Part shown: positions 8,375-17,719 of the stretch, piece after piece
Numbering within the stretch: position 1 is the first letter of the stretch
How the letters are laid out: every line of letters starts with the position of its first letter
Source of the DNA: Roseomonas aeriglobus
Lineage (GTDB): Bacteria > Pseudomonadota > Alphaproteobacteria > Sphingomonadales > Sphingomonadaceae
Reading direction: 5' to 3'
DNA: 64,000 bases
NCBI GenBank assembly: GCA_016937575.1
Contig: JAFHKN010000002.1
Location: 1,674,001-1,738,000, forward strand
The notes under the pieces: model-generated
What the model saw: only the letters and a program-made list of their open reading frames with translations
What the model was told of the DNA's origin: nothing
Databases searched by the model: none
Made by a program: the position numbers and the translations under genes

Positions 8375-9829
8375 CTAATCGGCATCGACGTCCCGGGCCG
8401 GCCGGCGCGCGTCCGGCATCGTAATGGCGAGATCGTCGAGACGCTTGCGCAGCGTATTGCGATTGATCCCCATGGCCCGGGCCGCACGCAGCTGGTTCCC
8501 GCCGTGCCGTTCGAGCATCGCAACGATCAGCGGCCGTTCGACCTCCGCGATGATGCGATCATAGACAGTGCCGTCGTCCAACGCGCCGACGCGCTCGCCC
8601 TCGATCTCGGTGAGGCGCGCGAGGACCGCCGCCTTGATCCCACCCGACGGCACAAGGCCGCTGGACACGGTCGCGCCGAGCATCGTGGCCAGTTCCTCGC
8701 GGCCGATCCATTCGTCGCGGCTTAGCGCGGCGAGCCGGCGCATCAGGTTTTCGAGTTCGCGCACATTGCCCGGCCAGTGGTGCGCTTCCAGCAGGGTGAC
8801 CACGCTGTCGTCGATCCGCTTGTGCGGCAGACCATCGTCCGCCGCGCGGTCGAGGAAATGGCGGGCGAGCAGCGCGATATCCTGCCGCCGCTCGCGCAAC
8901 GCCGGCAGGGCGATCGGTACGACATTCAGACGGTAGAACAGGTCCTCGCGGAAGCCGCCCGAGGCGACCTGCGCCGCCAGGTCCTTGTTCGTGGCCGCAA
9001 CGATCCGCACGTCGGCGCGGATGGTGCGCGACCCGCCGACCGTCGTGAATTCGCCCGACTGCAGCACGCGCAGCAACCGGGTCTGTGCGTCCATCGGCAT
9101 GTCGCCGATCTCGTCGAGGAACAGCGTACCGCCCGCCGCCTGCTCGAACTTACCCGCGACCCGCGCCTGCGCACCGGTAAAGGCTCCACGTTCGTGGCCG
9201 AACAGCTCGGCCTCGATCAACTCGCGCGGGATCGCCGCCATGTTCAGCGCGACGAACGGCGCTGCCCGCCGCGCCCCTAGATCATGGATCGCGCGGGCGA
9301 CGAGTTCCTTTCCGGTACCTGATTCGCCCGACACCAGCACGGTGAGGTCGTTGGAGACGACGCGCGCGATGACGCGGTAGACGCCCTGCATCGCCGGCGA
9401 CCGGCCGATCAGCGGCAGCGTATCGTCCACCTCTTCGGCGGTCGTCGTTCCCGCGCGGCGAGCCCGCGCGAGCCCACCGGCGACAGCCTGCGCCAGAACG
9501 TCGAGATCGAAGGGCTTGGGCAGGTAATCGAACGCGCCGGCCTCGGTCGCGCGGACCGCGGTCGACAGCGTGTTGCGCGCTGACAGCACAATGATCGGCA
9601 ACGAGGGGTGTTCGGCCAGGACCTGCGGCACCAGGTCGAGCCCGTCGCCGTCGGGCAGTACGACGTCGGTTACCAGCACATCGGGCAACCCCTCGGCGAG
9701 CAGAGCCCGTAGCTCGCCGAGCGATGCCGCCGTGGTGACGTCATGACCCTTGCGACGCAGCGCCTCGCCGACGACGGTGCGGATTGCCGTATCGTCGTCG
9801 ACCACCAGGATCCGGCCGGCAGCCGTCAT
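8375..9829 (-). CDS. ntrC: Nitrogen regulation response regulator NtrC
   Basis: A 484-residue sigma-54-dependent activator of nitrogen assimilation genes. The receiver domain (1-120) carries D10-D12 and phospho-acceptor D55. The AAA+ domain has Walker A GESGTGKE, an intact GAFTGA loop, Walker B FLDEIGD and the WPGNVRELENL arginine-finger region. The C-terminus is a Fis-type helix-turn-helix (AARAMGINRNTLRKRL). The ATG at 9829 overlaps the ntrB stop by four bases (ATGA). A longer in-frame opening continues upstream to 10603 but reads against ntrB and has no receiver homology, so it is not used. Unlike NtrX encoded next door, this protein can contact sigma-54. Confidence 0.96.
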   Translation of the reverse strand: MTAAGRILVVDDDTAIRTVVGEALRRKGHDVTTAASLGELRALLAEGLPDVLVTDVVLPDGDGLDLVPQVLAEHPSLPIIVLSARNTLSTAVRATEAGAFDYLPKPFDLDVLAQAVAGGLARARRAGTTTAEEVDDTLPLIGRSPAMQGVYRVIARVVSNDLTVLVSGESGTGKELVARAIHDLGARRAAPFVALNMAAIPRELIEAELFGHERGAFTGAQARVAGKFEQAAGGTLFLDEIGDMPMDAQTRLLRVLQSGEFTTVGGSRTIRADVRIVAATNKDLAAQVASGGFREDLFYRLNVVPIALPALRERRQDIALLARHFLDRAADDGLPHKRIDDSVVTLLEAHHWPGNVRELENLMRRLAALSRDEWIGREELATMLGATVSSGLVPSGGIKAAVLARLTEIEGERVGALDDGTVYDRIIAEVERPLIVAMLERHGGNQLRAARAMGINRNTLRKRLDDLAITMPDARRPARDVDAD

Positions 9830-10878
9830 GTCTTCGCCCTTTGCAGCAACACGCGGAACACCGTCCGCTGCGGTTCGCCCTCGCGGGCATAGGTCACGAT
9901 CCCGCCCATGTCGCGCACCAGCTTGGCGACGAGCGGCAGGCCCAGGCCCCGCCCCTCCGCCTTGCCCGACACGAACGGCTCGAACAGATGTTCGGCGATG
10001 TCGGCGGGTGCGCCAGGCCCGGTGTCGATGACGCTGATCTCGATCGGCAGCGGCAGCCGCGGCCGGCCGGGCGCGGCGCTCGCCGCCATGCCGTGTCGAT
10101 AGGCGGTCGCGAGCAGGATACGGCGATCCTCGACGCCATCCAGCGCCTCGGCGGCGTTCTTGATCAGGTTCAGCAGTATCTGCGTCAGCGCATCGGCATC
10201 GACAAGCGCCGGCGGCAGGGACGGGTCGAACTGCTCGTCGATCGTCACCGCGCGCGCAAAGCCGGCGCGGGCGATCTGCCGCACATGGTCGAGCAGCGGA
10301 TAGACGTTCCGCGGCTCGAGGTTCAGCGGCCGCGTGTCGGTGAAATCCTGCATCCGGTCGATCAGCGCGGCGATGCGATCGACCTCGGTCGTGATCAGCG
10401 CCGTCAGCGGGTTGGCCCCGCCGCCATCGCCCAACAGCTGCGCCGCACCGCGAATGCCCGACAGCGGATTCTTGATCTCGTGTGCCAGCATCGCCGCGGC
10501 GCCGATCGCGGCGCGCGCGTTCGCCCGGCGATCGGGCGAGCGGCTGCCAGGCGTCACCCGCACCGTCACCATCGTCCAGCCCGGCCGCTCCGGCACGTCG
10601 CATTCGACCAGATCGGCGCGAACCCGGCCGATCCGGCCGAGGCCGATATCGACGTCATATGCGGCAAAGGTCCGCCCTTTGCGACGATCGGTGTAACCCG
10701 GAGTGAAGCGGATGAGCGCATCGAGCTCCTGCCCCATCATCGCGCGTTCGGAAAAGTTTAGCAGGGTTTCGCTCGCCGCATTGGCGACGGCGATGCGCCC
10801 CCCTGGGTCGACGACCAGCATCGCGACCGGCATCGCGGTGAACAGTTCGTCGAAACCGGGCAGGTCGCGCGAGGTCAC
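9826..10878 (-). CDS. ntrB: Nitrogen regulation sensor kinase NtrB
   Basis: A 350-residue soluble histidine kinase and phosphatase that controls NtrC in response to PII. A small PAS domain occupies residues 10-110, the H-box contains H133 ([19 protein letters not shown]), and the ATPase domain has [16 protein letters not shown] and GRGLGLPLV. It starts with GTG at 10878, which overlaps the dusB stop (GTGA at 10875-10878), and ends within the ntrC start. Both overlaps imply translational coupling along the operon. No membrane segments, as expected. Confidence 0.95.
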   Translation of the reverse strand: MTSRDLPGFDELFTAMPVAMLVVDPGGRIAVANAASETLLNFSERAMMGQELDALIRFTPGYTDRRKGRTFAAYDVDIGLGRIGRVRADLVECDVPERPGWTMVTVRVTPGSRSPDRRANARAAIGAAAMLAHEIKNPLSGIRGAAQLLGDGGGANPLTALITTEVDRIAALIDRMQDFTDTRPLNLEPRNVYPLLDHVRQIARAGFARAVTIDEQFDPSLPPALVDADALTQILLNLIKNAAEALDGVEDRRILLATAYRHGMAASAAPGRPRLPLPIEISVIDTGPGAPADIAEHLFEPFVSGKAEGRGLGLPLVAKLVRDMGGIVTYAREGEPQRTVFRVLLQRAKT

Positions 10879-11870
10879 GCAGCGGCGCGGTTCGTCCAGG
10901 GGGCGTAGAATTCCGCCAGCATCGCCTTCACCGTAGCGCCGTCGGGCACCTTATTCACGGTATTGCGGAACTCGGCCGACCCGTGCAGGCCGCGCGTGTA
11001 CCAGCCGAGGTGCTTGCGCGCCATCGCGACGCCCGTGTGCTCGCCGTAGAGCGACAGCATGTCGTCGTAATGCGCGACGATCAGGCGGTACTGCTCGTCG
11101 AGCGTCGGATCGGGCCGGGGATCGCGCCCTTCGAGCGAATCCATCACCTGGCGCAGCAGCCATGGTTTGCCGTACGCGCCGCGGCCGATCATCACGCCGT
11201 CCGCGCCCGACTGGTCGAGCGCGGTGTGAGCGTCCTCGGGCGAACAGATGTCGCCGTTGACGATGACCGGCAGGCTGATCGCCTCCTTCACGCGGCGAAC
11301 GAACGCCCAGTCAGCCGACCCCTTGTACATCTGGTTGCGCGTCCGGCCGTGGACGGTGATCAGCTTGACGCCCAGATCCTCGGCGATGCGCGAGAGCTCA
11401 GGCGCGTTCAGGCTCGAATGGTCCCAGCCCATCCGCATCTTCAGCGTCACGGGCACCTTCACCGCACCGACCACTGCCTTGATCAGCTGGGTCGCCAGCG
11501 GCAGGTCGCGCATCAGCGCCGATCCGGCGTCGCCGTTGGTCACCTTACGGACCGGGCAGCCCATGTTGATGTCGACGATCGCCGCACCGCGATCCTCGCT
11601 GAGCTTGGCTGCCTCGCCCATTTCATAGGGGGTGCAGCCGACCAGCTGCATCGACACCGGGTCCTCGATCGGGTCCCAGGCGAATTTCTGCAAGCTCTGT
11701 CGCGTCTCGCGGATCGCCGCCTGGCTCGCGACCATCTCGGTGACGTTCAGGCCGGAGCCATAGCCCCGCACGACCCGGCGGAACGGCAGGTCGGTCACGC
11801 CGGTCATGGGGGCGAGGAAGACGGGCGTGTCGATCCGGACCGGACCGATGTCGATCGGTTTGATGCGCAT
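10875..11870 (-). CDS. dusB: tRNA-dihydrouridine synthase DusB (NifR3)
   Basis: Reduces specific uridines in the tRNA D-loop using FMN and NAD(P)H. The 331-residue protein has the Dus barrel: [12 protein letters not shown] (FMN phosphate region) at 16-27, the catalytic cysteine C105 in [35 protein letters not shown] and [16 protein letters not shown]. It leads the dusB-ntrBC-ntrYX-hfq-hflX operon, the arrangement known from Rhodobacter (nifR3-ntrBC). The ATG at 11870 is followed by the expected hydrophilic opening. The region before it (11871-11974) should contain the operon promoter, but I cannot pick a convincing one. Confidence 0.95.
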   Translation of the reverse strand: MRIKPIDIGPVRIDTPVFLAPMTGVTDLPFRRVVRGYGSGLNVTEMVASQAAIRETRQSLQKFAWDPIEDPVSMQLVGCTPYEMGEAAKLSEDRGAAIVDINMGCPVRKVTNGDAGSALMRDLPLATQLIKAVVGAVKVPVTLKMRMGWDHSSLNAPELSRIAEDLGVKLITVHGRTRNQMYKGSADWAFVRRVKEAISLPVIVNGDICSPEDAHTALDQSGADGVMIGRGAYGKPWLLRQVMDSLEGRDPRPDPTLDEQYRLIVAHYDDMLSLYGEHTGVAMARKHLGWYTRGLHGSAEFRNTVNKVPDGATVKAMLAEFYAPWTNRAAA

Positions 11871-11974
11871 GGGAATTGCCTGAAATTTGGGCAGCGCATA
11901 GCGGAATTGGGCGTATGCGGCAAGGCTGGCGGGCTTCAGCGTCCAGCCCTATGAGGCACGCCCAACACTAACCA

Positions 11975-12071
11975 CCGTCATTCCCGCGAAGGCGGGAATC
12001 AATAGTCGCTGAACGCCGTGGGACTCATGGACGCCAGCCAGAATTGATCCCCGCCTCCGCGGGGATGACGG
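11975..12071. repeat. Intergenic palindromic element
   Basis: Two outward-facing stem-loops, CCGTCATTCCCGC.. with ATTCCCGCGAAGGCGGGAAT (11980-11999) and ATCCCCGCCTCCGCGGGGAT (12047-12066), form the ends of a 97-base inverted repeat (CCGTCATTCCCGC against GCGGGGATGACGG). Similar GTCATTCCCGC palindromes are scattered through many alphaproteobacterial genomes. It sits between the divergent dusB and ispDF. Confidence 0.8.
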
Positions 12072-12097
12072 ATAGATAGCGATCGAGTCCCGCGCCG

Positions 12098-13243
12098 ATG
12101 TCCCCTCCCCGCACCGCCGCCATCATCGTCGCCGCCGGCAAGGGCGAGCGCGCGGGCGGTGACGTGCCGAAGCAGTTCGCTTCCCTCGCCGGCCGGCCGA
12201 TGCTCGCGCATAGCTACGCCGCGCTCTCGGCGCATCCGGCGATCGGCGACGTCATCGTCGTCATCGGCGCAGGCCAGGAGGATGTCCTTCGCAGCGCAGT
12301 CGGTGAGGCCCGCCACGTCATCGGCGGCGCGACGCGGCGTGATTCGGTCCTGGCGGGGCTTGCCGCGGTCGAGGGCGCCGACCGCGTTCTGATCCACGAC
12401 GCCGCCCGCCCGTTCCTCTCGGCGGCCGTGATCGATCGTTTGCTCGCCGCTCTCGACGACGCGCCCGGCGCGGTCCCCGCCCTGCCCGTCACCGACACGA
12501 TCGCGCGCGCTGGGTCTGACCTCGGGGATACGATCGACCGCTCGAACGTCGTGCGAGTCCAGACACCGCAGGCGTTCTGGCTCGAGACTCTTCGCGCGGC
12601 GCAGGCAGCGTGGCCCGCGGGGCAGGAAGCAACCGATGATGCGCAGGTGCTGCGCGCGCATGGGGGACAGGTCATGACGGTCGAAGGCGATCCGATGCTC
12701 GAAAAGGTCACGCACGCGGCCGATTTCGCCGCGGCCGAGGCGCGCCACGCCGCAGCAATGATCTCGCGCAGTGCCAGCGGCTATGACGTCCACCGGCTGG
12801 AAGCCGGCGAGGAACTGTGGCTGGGCGGCGTGCTGATTCCGCATGACAAGGGCCTGTCGGGTCATAGCGACGCCGACGTCGCGCTTCACGCCATCACCGA
12901 CGCCCTGCTAGGCACGATTGCTGCGGGTGACATCGGCAGTCACTTCCCGCCGAGCGATCCACAGTGGAAGGGGGCCGCGTCCGACCAGTTTCTCGCCCAC
13001 GCCGCCGCGCTGGTCGCGGCACGCGGCGGGGTCGTCGATTTCGTCGATCTGACGATCATTTGCGAAGCGCCGAAGGTCGGCCCGCATCGCGAGTCCATTC
13101 GTATGCGGATCGCCGACATCTTGCGGCTGGACGCCAGCCAGGTAAGCGTGAAGGCGACGACCACCGAACGTCTCGGCTTTACCGGCCGCGGCGAGGGAAT
13201 CGCTGCCCAGGCGGTCGCCACCGTTCGCGTTCCGAAAGTGTAA
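12098..13243 (+). CDS. ispDF: Bifunctional MEP cytidylyltransferase / MECDP synthase IspDF
   Basis: Catalyses two non-consecutive steps of the MEP isoprenoid pathway. Residues 1-225 are the IspD domain (IIVAAGKGERAGG nucleotide-binding loop, VLIHDAARPF, TDTIARA). Residues about 226-381 are the IspF domain (SGYDVHRL, SGHSDADVALHAITDALLG, HFPPSD, VKATTTERLGFTGRGEGI). Zinc ligands of IspF (DVH and the downstream H) are present. The fusion is usual in alphaproteobacteria. At 381 residues it is of normal length. The ATG at 12098 is followed at once by the IspD nucleotide-binding loop. Confidence 0.96.
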   Translation: MSPPRTAAIIVAAGKGERAGGDVPKQFASLAGRPMLAHSYAALSAHPAIGDVIVVIGAGQEDVLRSAVGEARHVIGGATRRDSVLAGLAAVEGADRVLIHDAARPFLSAAVIDRLLAALDDAPGAVPALPVTDTIARAGSDLGDTIDRSNVVRVQTPQAFWLETLRAAQAAWPAGQEATDDAQVLRAHGGQVMTVEGDPMLEKVTHAADFAAAEARHAAAMISRSASGYDVHRLEAGEELWLGGVLIPHDKGLSGHSDADVALHAITDALLGTIAAGDIGSHFPPSDPQWKGAASDQFLAHAAALVAARGGVVDFVDLTIICEAPKVGPHRESIRMRIADILRLDASQVSVKATTTERLGFTGRGEGIAAQAVATVRVPKV

Positions 13244-13247
13244 CCTG

Positions 13248-13775
13248 ATGATTCTTCGCCCCCTCCTTGCCGCCACCGCCCTGCTGTCGGCGACGGCTGC
13301 CCAGGCACAGGCGCCCGCCTGCATTCCCCAGCCCGAAGCCGAGGCCCTGTTCCTGGCGCTTGCCCCCGCGATGATCGGCAGCGTGGCTTCGACCTGTGCG
13401 ACGAGCCTGCCGGCGAACGCCTTGCTGCGCCGCCCGGTCGATCAATTGACCGCCAAATATGCCGCCGAGAGCGACGCCGCCTGGCCGCGGGCGAAGGAGG
13501 GCTTGCGCAAGCTTCTCGGGCCGCAGGGCGGACAGATGGTGGACAGCGAGCTTGCCCGACCGATGGTCACCTCGATGATTGCGCCGATGCTGGCAAAGGA
13601 GATCAAGGCGAAGGATTGCCCGAACATCGACCGCGTTCTGACGCTGATCGATCCGCTGCCGGCAAGGAACACCGCGGCTCTGGTCGTCGCGCTGCTCGAT
13701 ATCTCAGGGGCAGCCAGGCCAAAGGCCGGACGGAAAGCGGACTTTGCCCTGTGTCCGCGCGAGAGCCGGCCGTGA
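13248..13775 (+). CDS. Exported protein of unknown function
   Basis: A 175-residue protein with a clear Sec signal peptide ([20 protein letters not shown], cleavage after residue 20-22). The mature part is mostly helical with three or four cysteines (CIPQ, STCATS, KDCPN, LCPRE) that could form disulfides in the periplasm. It follows ispDF by four bases and overlaps the next start by four (GTGA), so it sits in an operon with ispDF and cinA. I do not recognise the family. Confidence 0.75.
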   Translation: MILRPLLAATALLSATAAQAQAPACIPQPEAEALFLALAPAMIGSVASTCATSLPANALLRRPVDQLTAKYAAESDAAWPRAKEGLRKLLGPQGGQMVDSELARPMVTSMIAPMLAKEIKAKDCPNIDRVLTLIDPLPARNTAALVVALLDISGAARPKAGRKADFALCPRESRP

Positions 13776-14314
13776 CCGAACACCGTGACACGATGCTACC
13801 GGCCGAACTGGTCGACGCCGCCCGGCGCGTCATCGACGCCAACCGCGCCGCTGGGCGCCGTATCGCGACTGCGGAGAGCTGCACGGGCGGTCTGGTCGCC
13901 GCGGCGCTGACCGAAGTGCCGGGGTCGTCGGACGTCTTTGACGGCGGGCTGATAACCTATTCGAACGAAGCGAAGAGCGCCCTGCTGAAGGTTTCGGGCG
14001 ACGTGCTCGAGACATTCGGCGCGGTGTCGGTCGCGACGGCATGGCAGATGGCGCAGGGCGCGCTCAGCAAGACCGGCGCCGACGTCGCGGTGGCGATCAC
14101 CGGCGTGGCCGGGCCAGGCGGCGGGAGTGAGACCAAGCCGGTCGGCACGGTCGTCTTCGCGCGCGCCGAACGCGGCGGCAATCCCGACCATGTCGTCGCC
14201 GACACGCGCCACTTCGGCGACCTCGGCCGCGGTGGCGTCCGCCTTCAGGCCGCGCTCTGCGCGCTCGAACTGTTGCTGCCGGAGGCGGACGAGCCGGTCG
14301 AGGAATCGCCGTAG
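13772..14314 (+). CDS. CinA-family nicotinamide-nucleotide amidohydrolase
   Basis: A 180-residue stand-alone amidase domain of the CinA/PncC type, which deamidates NMN to nicotinate mononucleotide in pyridine nucleotide salvage. Signature segments are [22 protein letters not shown] (catalytic serine region), [23 protein letters not shown] and [20 protein letters not shown]. The preferred start is GTG at 13772, which has GAGAG upstream and forms a GTGA overlap with the preceding stop; the ATG at 13793 is an alternative that removes seven residues. Its 3' end overlaps the convergent RatA-like gene by about 70 bases. Confidence 0.9.
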   Translation: MTEHRDTMLPAELVDAARRVIDANRAAGRRIATAESCTGGLVAAALTEVPGSSDVFDGGLITYSNEAKSALLKVSGDVLETFGAVSVATAWQMAQGALSKTGADVAVAITGVAGPGGGSETKPVGTVVFARAERGGNPDHVVADTRHFGDLGRGGVRLQAALCALELLLPEADEPVEESP

Positions 14315-14735
14315 AGCTTCGCCGCGCGATCCTCGAACGCGCCGATCATCTTGCGCAGCGCGCGGTCGAAGACCTGGCCGGCGATCATCTCGAACATGCG
14401 GTTCTTGAATGCGAAGTCGACGCAGAAATCGACCAGACACCCCCCTGCCCATCCGGCCGGAATTTCCAGTCGTTGCTGAGGTATTGCAGCGGTCCGTCGA
14501 CGTAATCGACATGGATATGCTCGGGCCGCGTCTTCTGAACCCGCGAGGTGAAGCTCTCGCGCAGGCCCTTGAAGCCGACGATCATGTCGGCGACCATCTC
14601 GTTCTCGCTGTCCGAGCGCACCCGGATAGCGCTGACCCACGGCAGGAATTCGGCGTACGAGCGCACGTCGGCCACCAGGTCGAACATCTGCTCCGGCGTA
14701 TAGGGCAGGTGCCGGGTTTCGTTATGCTTTGGCAA
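14245..14735 (-). pseudogene. RatA/COQ10-type START-domain protein, frameshifted
   Basis: The first ~97 codons (from 14735) encode the START-like coenzyme Q-binding protein of the RatA/COQ10 family: ETRHLPYTPEQMFDLVADV, FLPWVSAIRV, GFKGLRESFTS, and WKFRPDGQGG. At the run of six C (14440-14445; G on the coding strand) the frame is lost. The expected continuation (CLVDFCVDFAFKNRMFEMI... [14 protein letters not shown]) is found in the next frame down to 14245. Adding one G would restore a ~163-residue protein. TTG at 14735 is the apparent start, overlapping the lipA stop by 14 bases. The cause may be an assembly error or a real slippage mutation; the sequence cannot decide. Confidence 0.85.
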
Positions 14736-15642
14736 GCTTCGCCTCGCGTGCCGCGCGCATCTTCGCGAAGTCGTCGCCGGCGTGGTAGCTCGACCGCGTC
14801 AGTGGCGACGAGGCGACCAGCAAAAAGCCCTTCGCCCGTCCGATCGCGGCATAGGCGTCGAACGCCGCCGGGGTCACGAAATCCTGCACCTTGGCGTGGC
14901 GCGGCGTCGGCTGGAGATATTGGCCCATCGTCAGGAAATCGATGTCGGCGCTGCGCATGTCGTCCATCACCTGATGGACCTCCAGTCGCTCTTCGCCGAG
15001 ACCCAGCATGATACCCGACTTGGTGAAGATCGACGGGTCGAGCTTCTTGACCGACTCCAGCAGCCGCAGCGACGCATAGTAACGCGCGCCCGGACGGATC
15101 GTCGGGTAGAGCCGCGGCACGGTTTCCAGATTGTGATTGTACACATCAGGCCGCGCCGCAACGATCGCCTCGACCGCGGCCTCGTGCTTGTTGCGGAAAT
15201 CGGGGGTCAGGATCTCGATCGTCGTGGTCGGGTTCGCCTTGCGTACCGCCTCGATCACCTTGACGAACTGCGATGCACCGCCGTCGGGCAGGTCGTCGCG
15301 GTCGACCGAAGTGATGACGATATGATTGAGCCCCATCTGCGCCGCCGCATCCGCGACGTTGTTGGGCTCGTTCACGTCGACCTTGCGCGGCATGCCCGTC
15401 TTGACGTTGCAGAAGGCGCAGGCACGCGTGCAGGTGTCGCCCAGGATCATGACGGTCGCATGCTTCTTCGACCAGCATTCGCCGATGTTCGGGCAAGCCG
15501 CTTCCTCGCAGACCGTCGTCAGGCTTTTCGAGCGCATCAGCGCGCGCGTCGCGGCGAAACCGGCGCTGGTCGGGGCCTTGACGCGGATCCAGTCGGGCTT
15601 GCGCTGGCGTTCCGGGCGGGCGAGCGGACTCATCTCGTTCAT
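14722..15642 (-). CDS. lipA: Lipoyl synthase
   Basis: A radical SAM enzyme that inserts two sulfurs into octanoyl groups on lipoate-dependent complexes. The 306 residues hold the auxiliary cluster motif ([12 protein letters not shown]) and the radical SAM motif CTRACAFC, followed by [13 protein letters not shown] and the C-terminal [15 protein letters not shown] with the conserved serine. An ATG at 15642 is used; ATG at 15660 would add six residues. The frame stays open to 15852, but that would cover the divergent carbonic anhydrase start and adds no family sequence. Precedes the RatA-like gene, a common pairing in alphaproteobacteria. Confidence 0.95.
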   Translation of the reverse strand: MNEMSPLARPERQRKPDWIRVKAPTSAGFAATRALMRSKSLTTVCEEAACPNIGECWSKKHATVMILGDTCTRACAFCNVKTGMPRKVDVNEPNNVADAAAQMGLNHIVITSVDRDDLPDGGASQFVKVIEAVRKANPTTTIEILTPDFRNKHEAAVEAIVAARPDVYNHNLETVPRLYPTIRPGARYYASLRLLESVKKLDPSIFTKSGIMLGLGEERLEVHQVMDDMRSADIDFLTMGQYLQPTPRHAKVQDFVTPAAFDAYAAIGRAKGFLLVASSPLTRSSYHAGDDFAKMRAAREAKLAKA

Positions 15643-15753
15643 CGCGCGCGAGATAGCCATCGCGGGCGCGTCCGACAATGGTGGAACCGAAGCCGGCAAC
15701 ATATGTTGCCAGCCCGATGCGGGCTTGACGCCCGCCAACGATAGAGGATTTGC

Positions 15754-16383
15754 ATGACCCATTTCTCCGATCTGGTCGACGGCTACTACCGGTTCCGCGG
15801 CGGCGAGTGGCTGGAGGAACGCGAACGCTGGAGCGAGCTTGCGGCCGGTCAAAGTCCCAAGGTGATGATCATCGCCTGCTCCGACAGTCGCGTGGACCCG
15901 GCCACCATCTTCGGGTCACGCCCGGGGGAGGTCTTCGTGGTGCGCAATGTCGCCGCGCTGGTACCGCCGTTCGACGAATCGGGCGGCCTCCATGGCGTCT
16001 CGGCCGCGCTGGAATTTGCCGTCACCAAATTGAAAGTCGAAGAGATACTGGTGCTGGGTCACGGCGCTTGCGGCGGCGTGAACGCGGCGCTCACACAGAG
16101 CCTGGCCGATGCAAAACCCGGCGAAGGCGGGTTCGTGGCCGAATGGATCGGCCTGCTCGACGACGCGCGCGAGAAGGTCGTGGCGCAGCACGGCGTGTCG
16201 GATGCCGGGCAGACCGCACTGGAGCAGGAGGGCGTCCGCGTCTCGATCGAGAACCTCAAGACCTTCCCGTTCGTGCAGAAGGGGCTGGAAGACGGCTCGC
16301 TCAGTATCCATGGCGCCGTCTTCGCGATCGCCGACGGCAAGCTGCGGGTGCTCGAGGGCGACGATCAGTTCGTCCCGGCATGA
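15754..16383 (+). CDS. Beta-class carbonic anhydrase
   Basis: Interconverts CO2 and bicarbonate, supplying bicarbonate for carboxylations such as carbamoyl phosphate synthesis (carAB lies nearby). The 209-residue protein has the beta-class zinc and catalytic set: C42, D44 and R46 in [10 protein letters not shown]103 and C106 in LGHGACGGV. Length is typical. The ATG at 15754 follows GAGGATTTGC. Divergent from lipA. No signal peptide, so it acts in the cytoplasm. Confidence 0.94.
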   Translation: MTHFSDLVDGYYRFRGGEWLEERERWSELAAGQSPKVMIIACSDSRVDPATIFGSRPGEVFVVRNVAALVPPFDESGGLHGVSAALEFAVTKLKVEEILVLGHGACGGVNAALTQSLADAKPGEGGFVAEWIGLLDDAREKVVAQHGVSDAGQTALEQEGVRVSIENLKTFPFVQKGLEDGSLSIHGAVFAIADGKLRVLEGDDQFVPA

Positions 16384-16405
16384 CGGCCCGGCGGGGCGCC
16401 CCCGA

Positions 16406-17044
16406 TCAGGCGCCTCGCCATCGCCAGAGGAGCAGCGGCCGGCACAGCAGCACGCCGAGCAGGAAGCCGCCGATGTGCGCCGCCGCGGCGATCGGCATTC
16501 CCGCCTGTGCGCTCAGCACGCCGATCGCAAGATTCAGGACGGTCCAGGCGGCGAGCAGCCACAGCACGTGAAGCAGCCAGCCAGGCAGCGGGCCGAGATC
16601 GCGCGTCTTCTGCCGCCCATAGAGCAGCGCATAAGCCCCGACGATCGCCGACGCCGCGCCGCTCGCCCCGATCATCGGCACGGGTGACTGCGGCCCGACC
16701 GCCCATTGCGCGACACAGGCCGCATAGGCGCCGAGCAGGTAGAGGATCATGACTCCGCGACTGCCCAGCGCGCGTTCGGTGGCGATCCCGCAATAGACGA
16801 GCGTGACGAGGTTGAAGGCAAGATGCAGCGGTCCGGCGTGGACCAGCGTGGCGCTCAGCGGGGTCAGGCTGACGGGAAACAGCCCAGGCACGTCACCGGC
16901 AAACCCCAGGCTGGCGCGCGCCGGCATGAAACCAGCGTAAAGCGCTGCGTGCTGCTCAAGCCCGAACAGTGTCACGATCAGGCTGACGATCGCGGTGATC
17001 CCCGCGATCGCGATCGTGGCGGGGGCGCCCCTAAACAGATACAT
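16406..17044 (-). CDS. Rhomboid-family intramembrane serine protease
   Basis: A 212-residue protein with six hydrophobic segments. The catalytic serine is S128 in GASGA, and the partner histidine is H190 in AAAHIGGF. The upstream histidines and asparagine of the oxyanion region lie at H69, H74 and N78 (LVHAGPLHLAFN). This is the six-helix bacterial rhomboid core. An ATG at 17044 is preferred over a TTG two codons upstream. Substrates cannot be inferred. It converges with carbonic anhydrase; the inverted repeat at 17053-17150 sits directly upstream. Confidence 0.9.
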   Translation of the reverse strand: MYLFRGAPATIAIAGITAIVSLIVTLFGLEQHAALYAGFMPARASLGFAGDVPGLFPVSLTPLSATLVHAGPLHLAFNLVTLVYCGIATERALGSRGVMILYLLGAYAACVAQWAVGPQSPVPMIGASGAASAIVGAYALLYGRQKTRDLGPLPGWLLHVLWLLAAWTVLNLAIGVLSAQAGMPIAAAAHIGGFLLGVLLCRPLLLWRWRGA

Positions 17045-17052
17045 CGACAAAT

Positions 17053-17150
17053 CCGTTCGTCCTGAGCTTGTCGAAGGACCGTCCTACGACACGCCCGCGC
17101 GTTGCCCGCGGCACAGAGTAGAGTGCTTCGACAAGCTCAGCACGAACGGG
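17053..17150. repeat. Intergenic inverted-repeat element (CGTTCGTCCTGAGC type)
   Basis: Arms CCGTTCGTCCTGAGCTTGTC.. (17053-17077) and ..GACAAGCTCAGCACGAACGG (17126-17150) are near-perfect inverted copies around a ~48-base spacer. The same arm sequence recurs in variants at 23431-23506, 23849-23926 and 61789-61887 in this window. Confidence 0.85.
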
Positions 17151-17165
17151 GGTGTGACCTCAAAT

Positions 17166-17642
17166 TCAGATGAATTCGATCTTGTTGACCAGATAATATC
17201 GGTCGCCCGCCGGCACCGATACCTCGACCTCGTCATCGACCTTGCGTCCGATCAGCGCGCGGCCGAGCGGCGAGTTATAGCTGATACGACCGGTTTTCGC
17301 GTCCGCTTCGGTCTGGCCGACGATCTGATATTTGATCGGCTTGTCGTCCTCGTCGAGCAGAGTGACGGTCGCGCCGAACACGACCTTGTCGCCCGACAGG
17401 TCCTTGGGATCGATGATCTGCGCCCGGGACAGCTTGTCCTCGATGTCGGCGATCGACGCCTCGATCTGGCCCTGCCGTTCCTTTGCCGCATGATATTCGG
17501 CGTTTTCGGACAGGTCGCCGTGCGCGCGCGCTTCCTCGATCGCATCGACGATCTGCGGCCGTTCTTCCTTCAGACGCTTCAGATCGGCGTGGAGCTTCTC
17601 ATAGCCCTCGGCCAGCATCGGCATCTTCTCGACGGTCGCCAT
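17166..17642 (-). CDS. greA: Transcription elongation factor GreA
   Basis: A 158-residue factor that enters the RNA polymerase secondary channel and stimulates cleavage of backtracked transcripts. The N-terminal coiled coil (residues 1-78) ends in the acidic tip ([20 protein letters not shown]) with the conserved D and E needed for cleavage. The C-terminal FKBP-like domain contains [18 protein letters not shown]. Standard length and ATG start. A paralogous GreB lies at 48625. Sits upstream of carB with an 80-base gap. Confidence 0.96.
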   Translation of the reverse strand: MATVEKMPMLAEGYEKLHADLKRLKEERPQIVDAIEEARAHGDLSENAEYHAAKERQGQIEASIADIEDKLSRAQIIDPKDLSGDKVVFGATVTLLDEDDKPIKYQIVGQTEADAKTGRISYNSPLGRALIGRKVDDEVEVSVPAGDRYYLVNKIEFI

Positions 17643-17719
17643 GTCCTTAATTCCTCAACGCCCCTTTCCCCAAGCGACCTCCCTGAAAGGCCGCCCGCAC
17701 ATCAACCAGCTTGTGGGGA

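Noticed and set aside
9830..10603. N-terminal extension of ntrC reading back through ntrB
   Set aside because: It overlaps the kinase gene in another frame; NtrC begins with its receiver at 9829.
11871..11974. A sigma-54 promoter for the ntr operon
   Set aside because: I looked for GG-N10-GC with the right flanks and did not find a convincing match.
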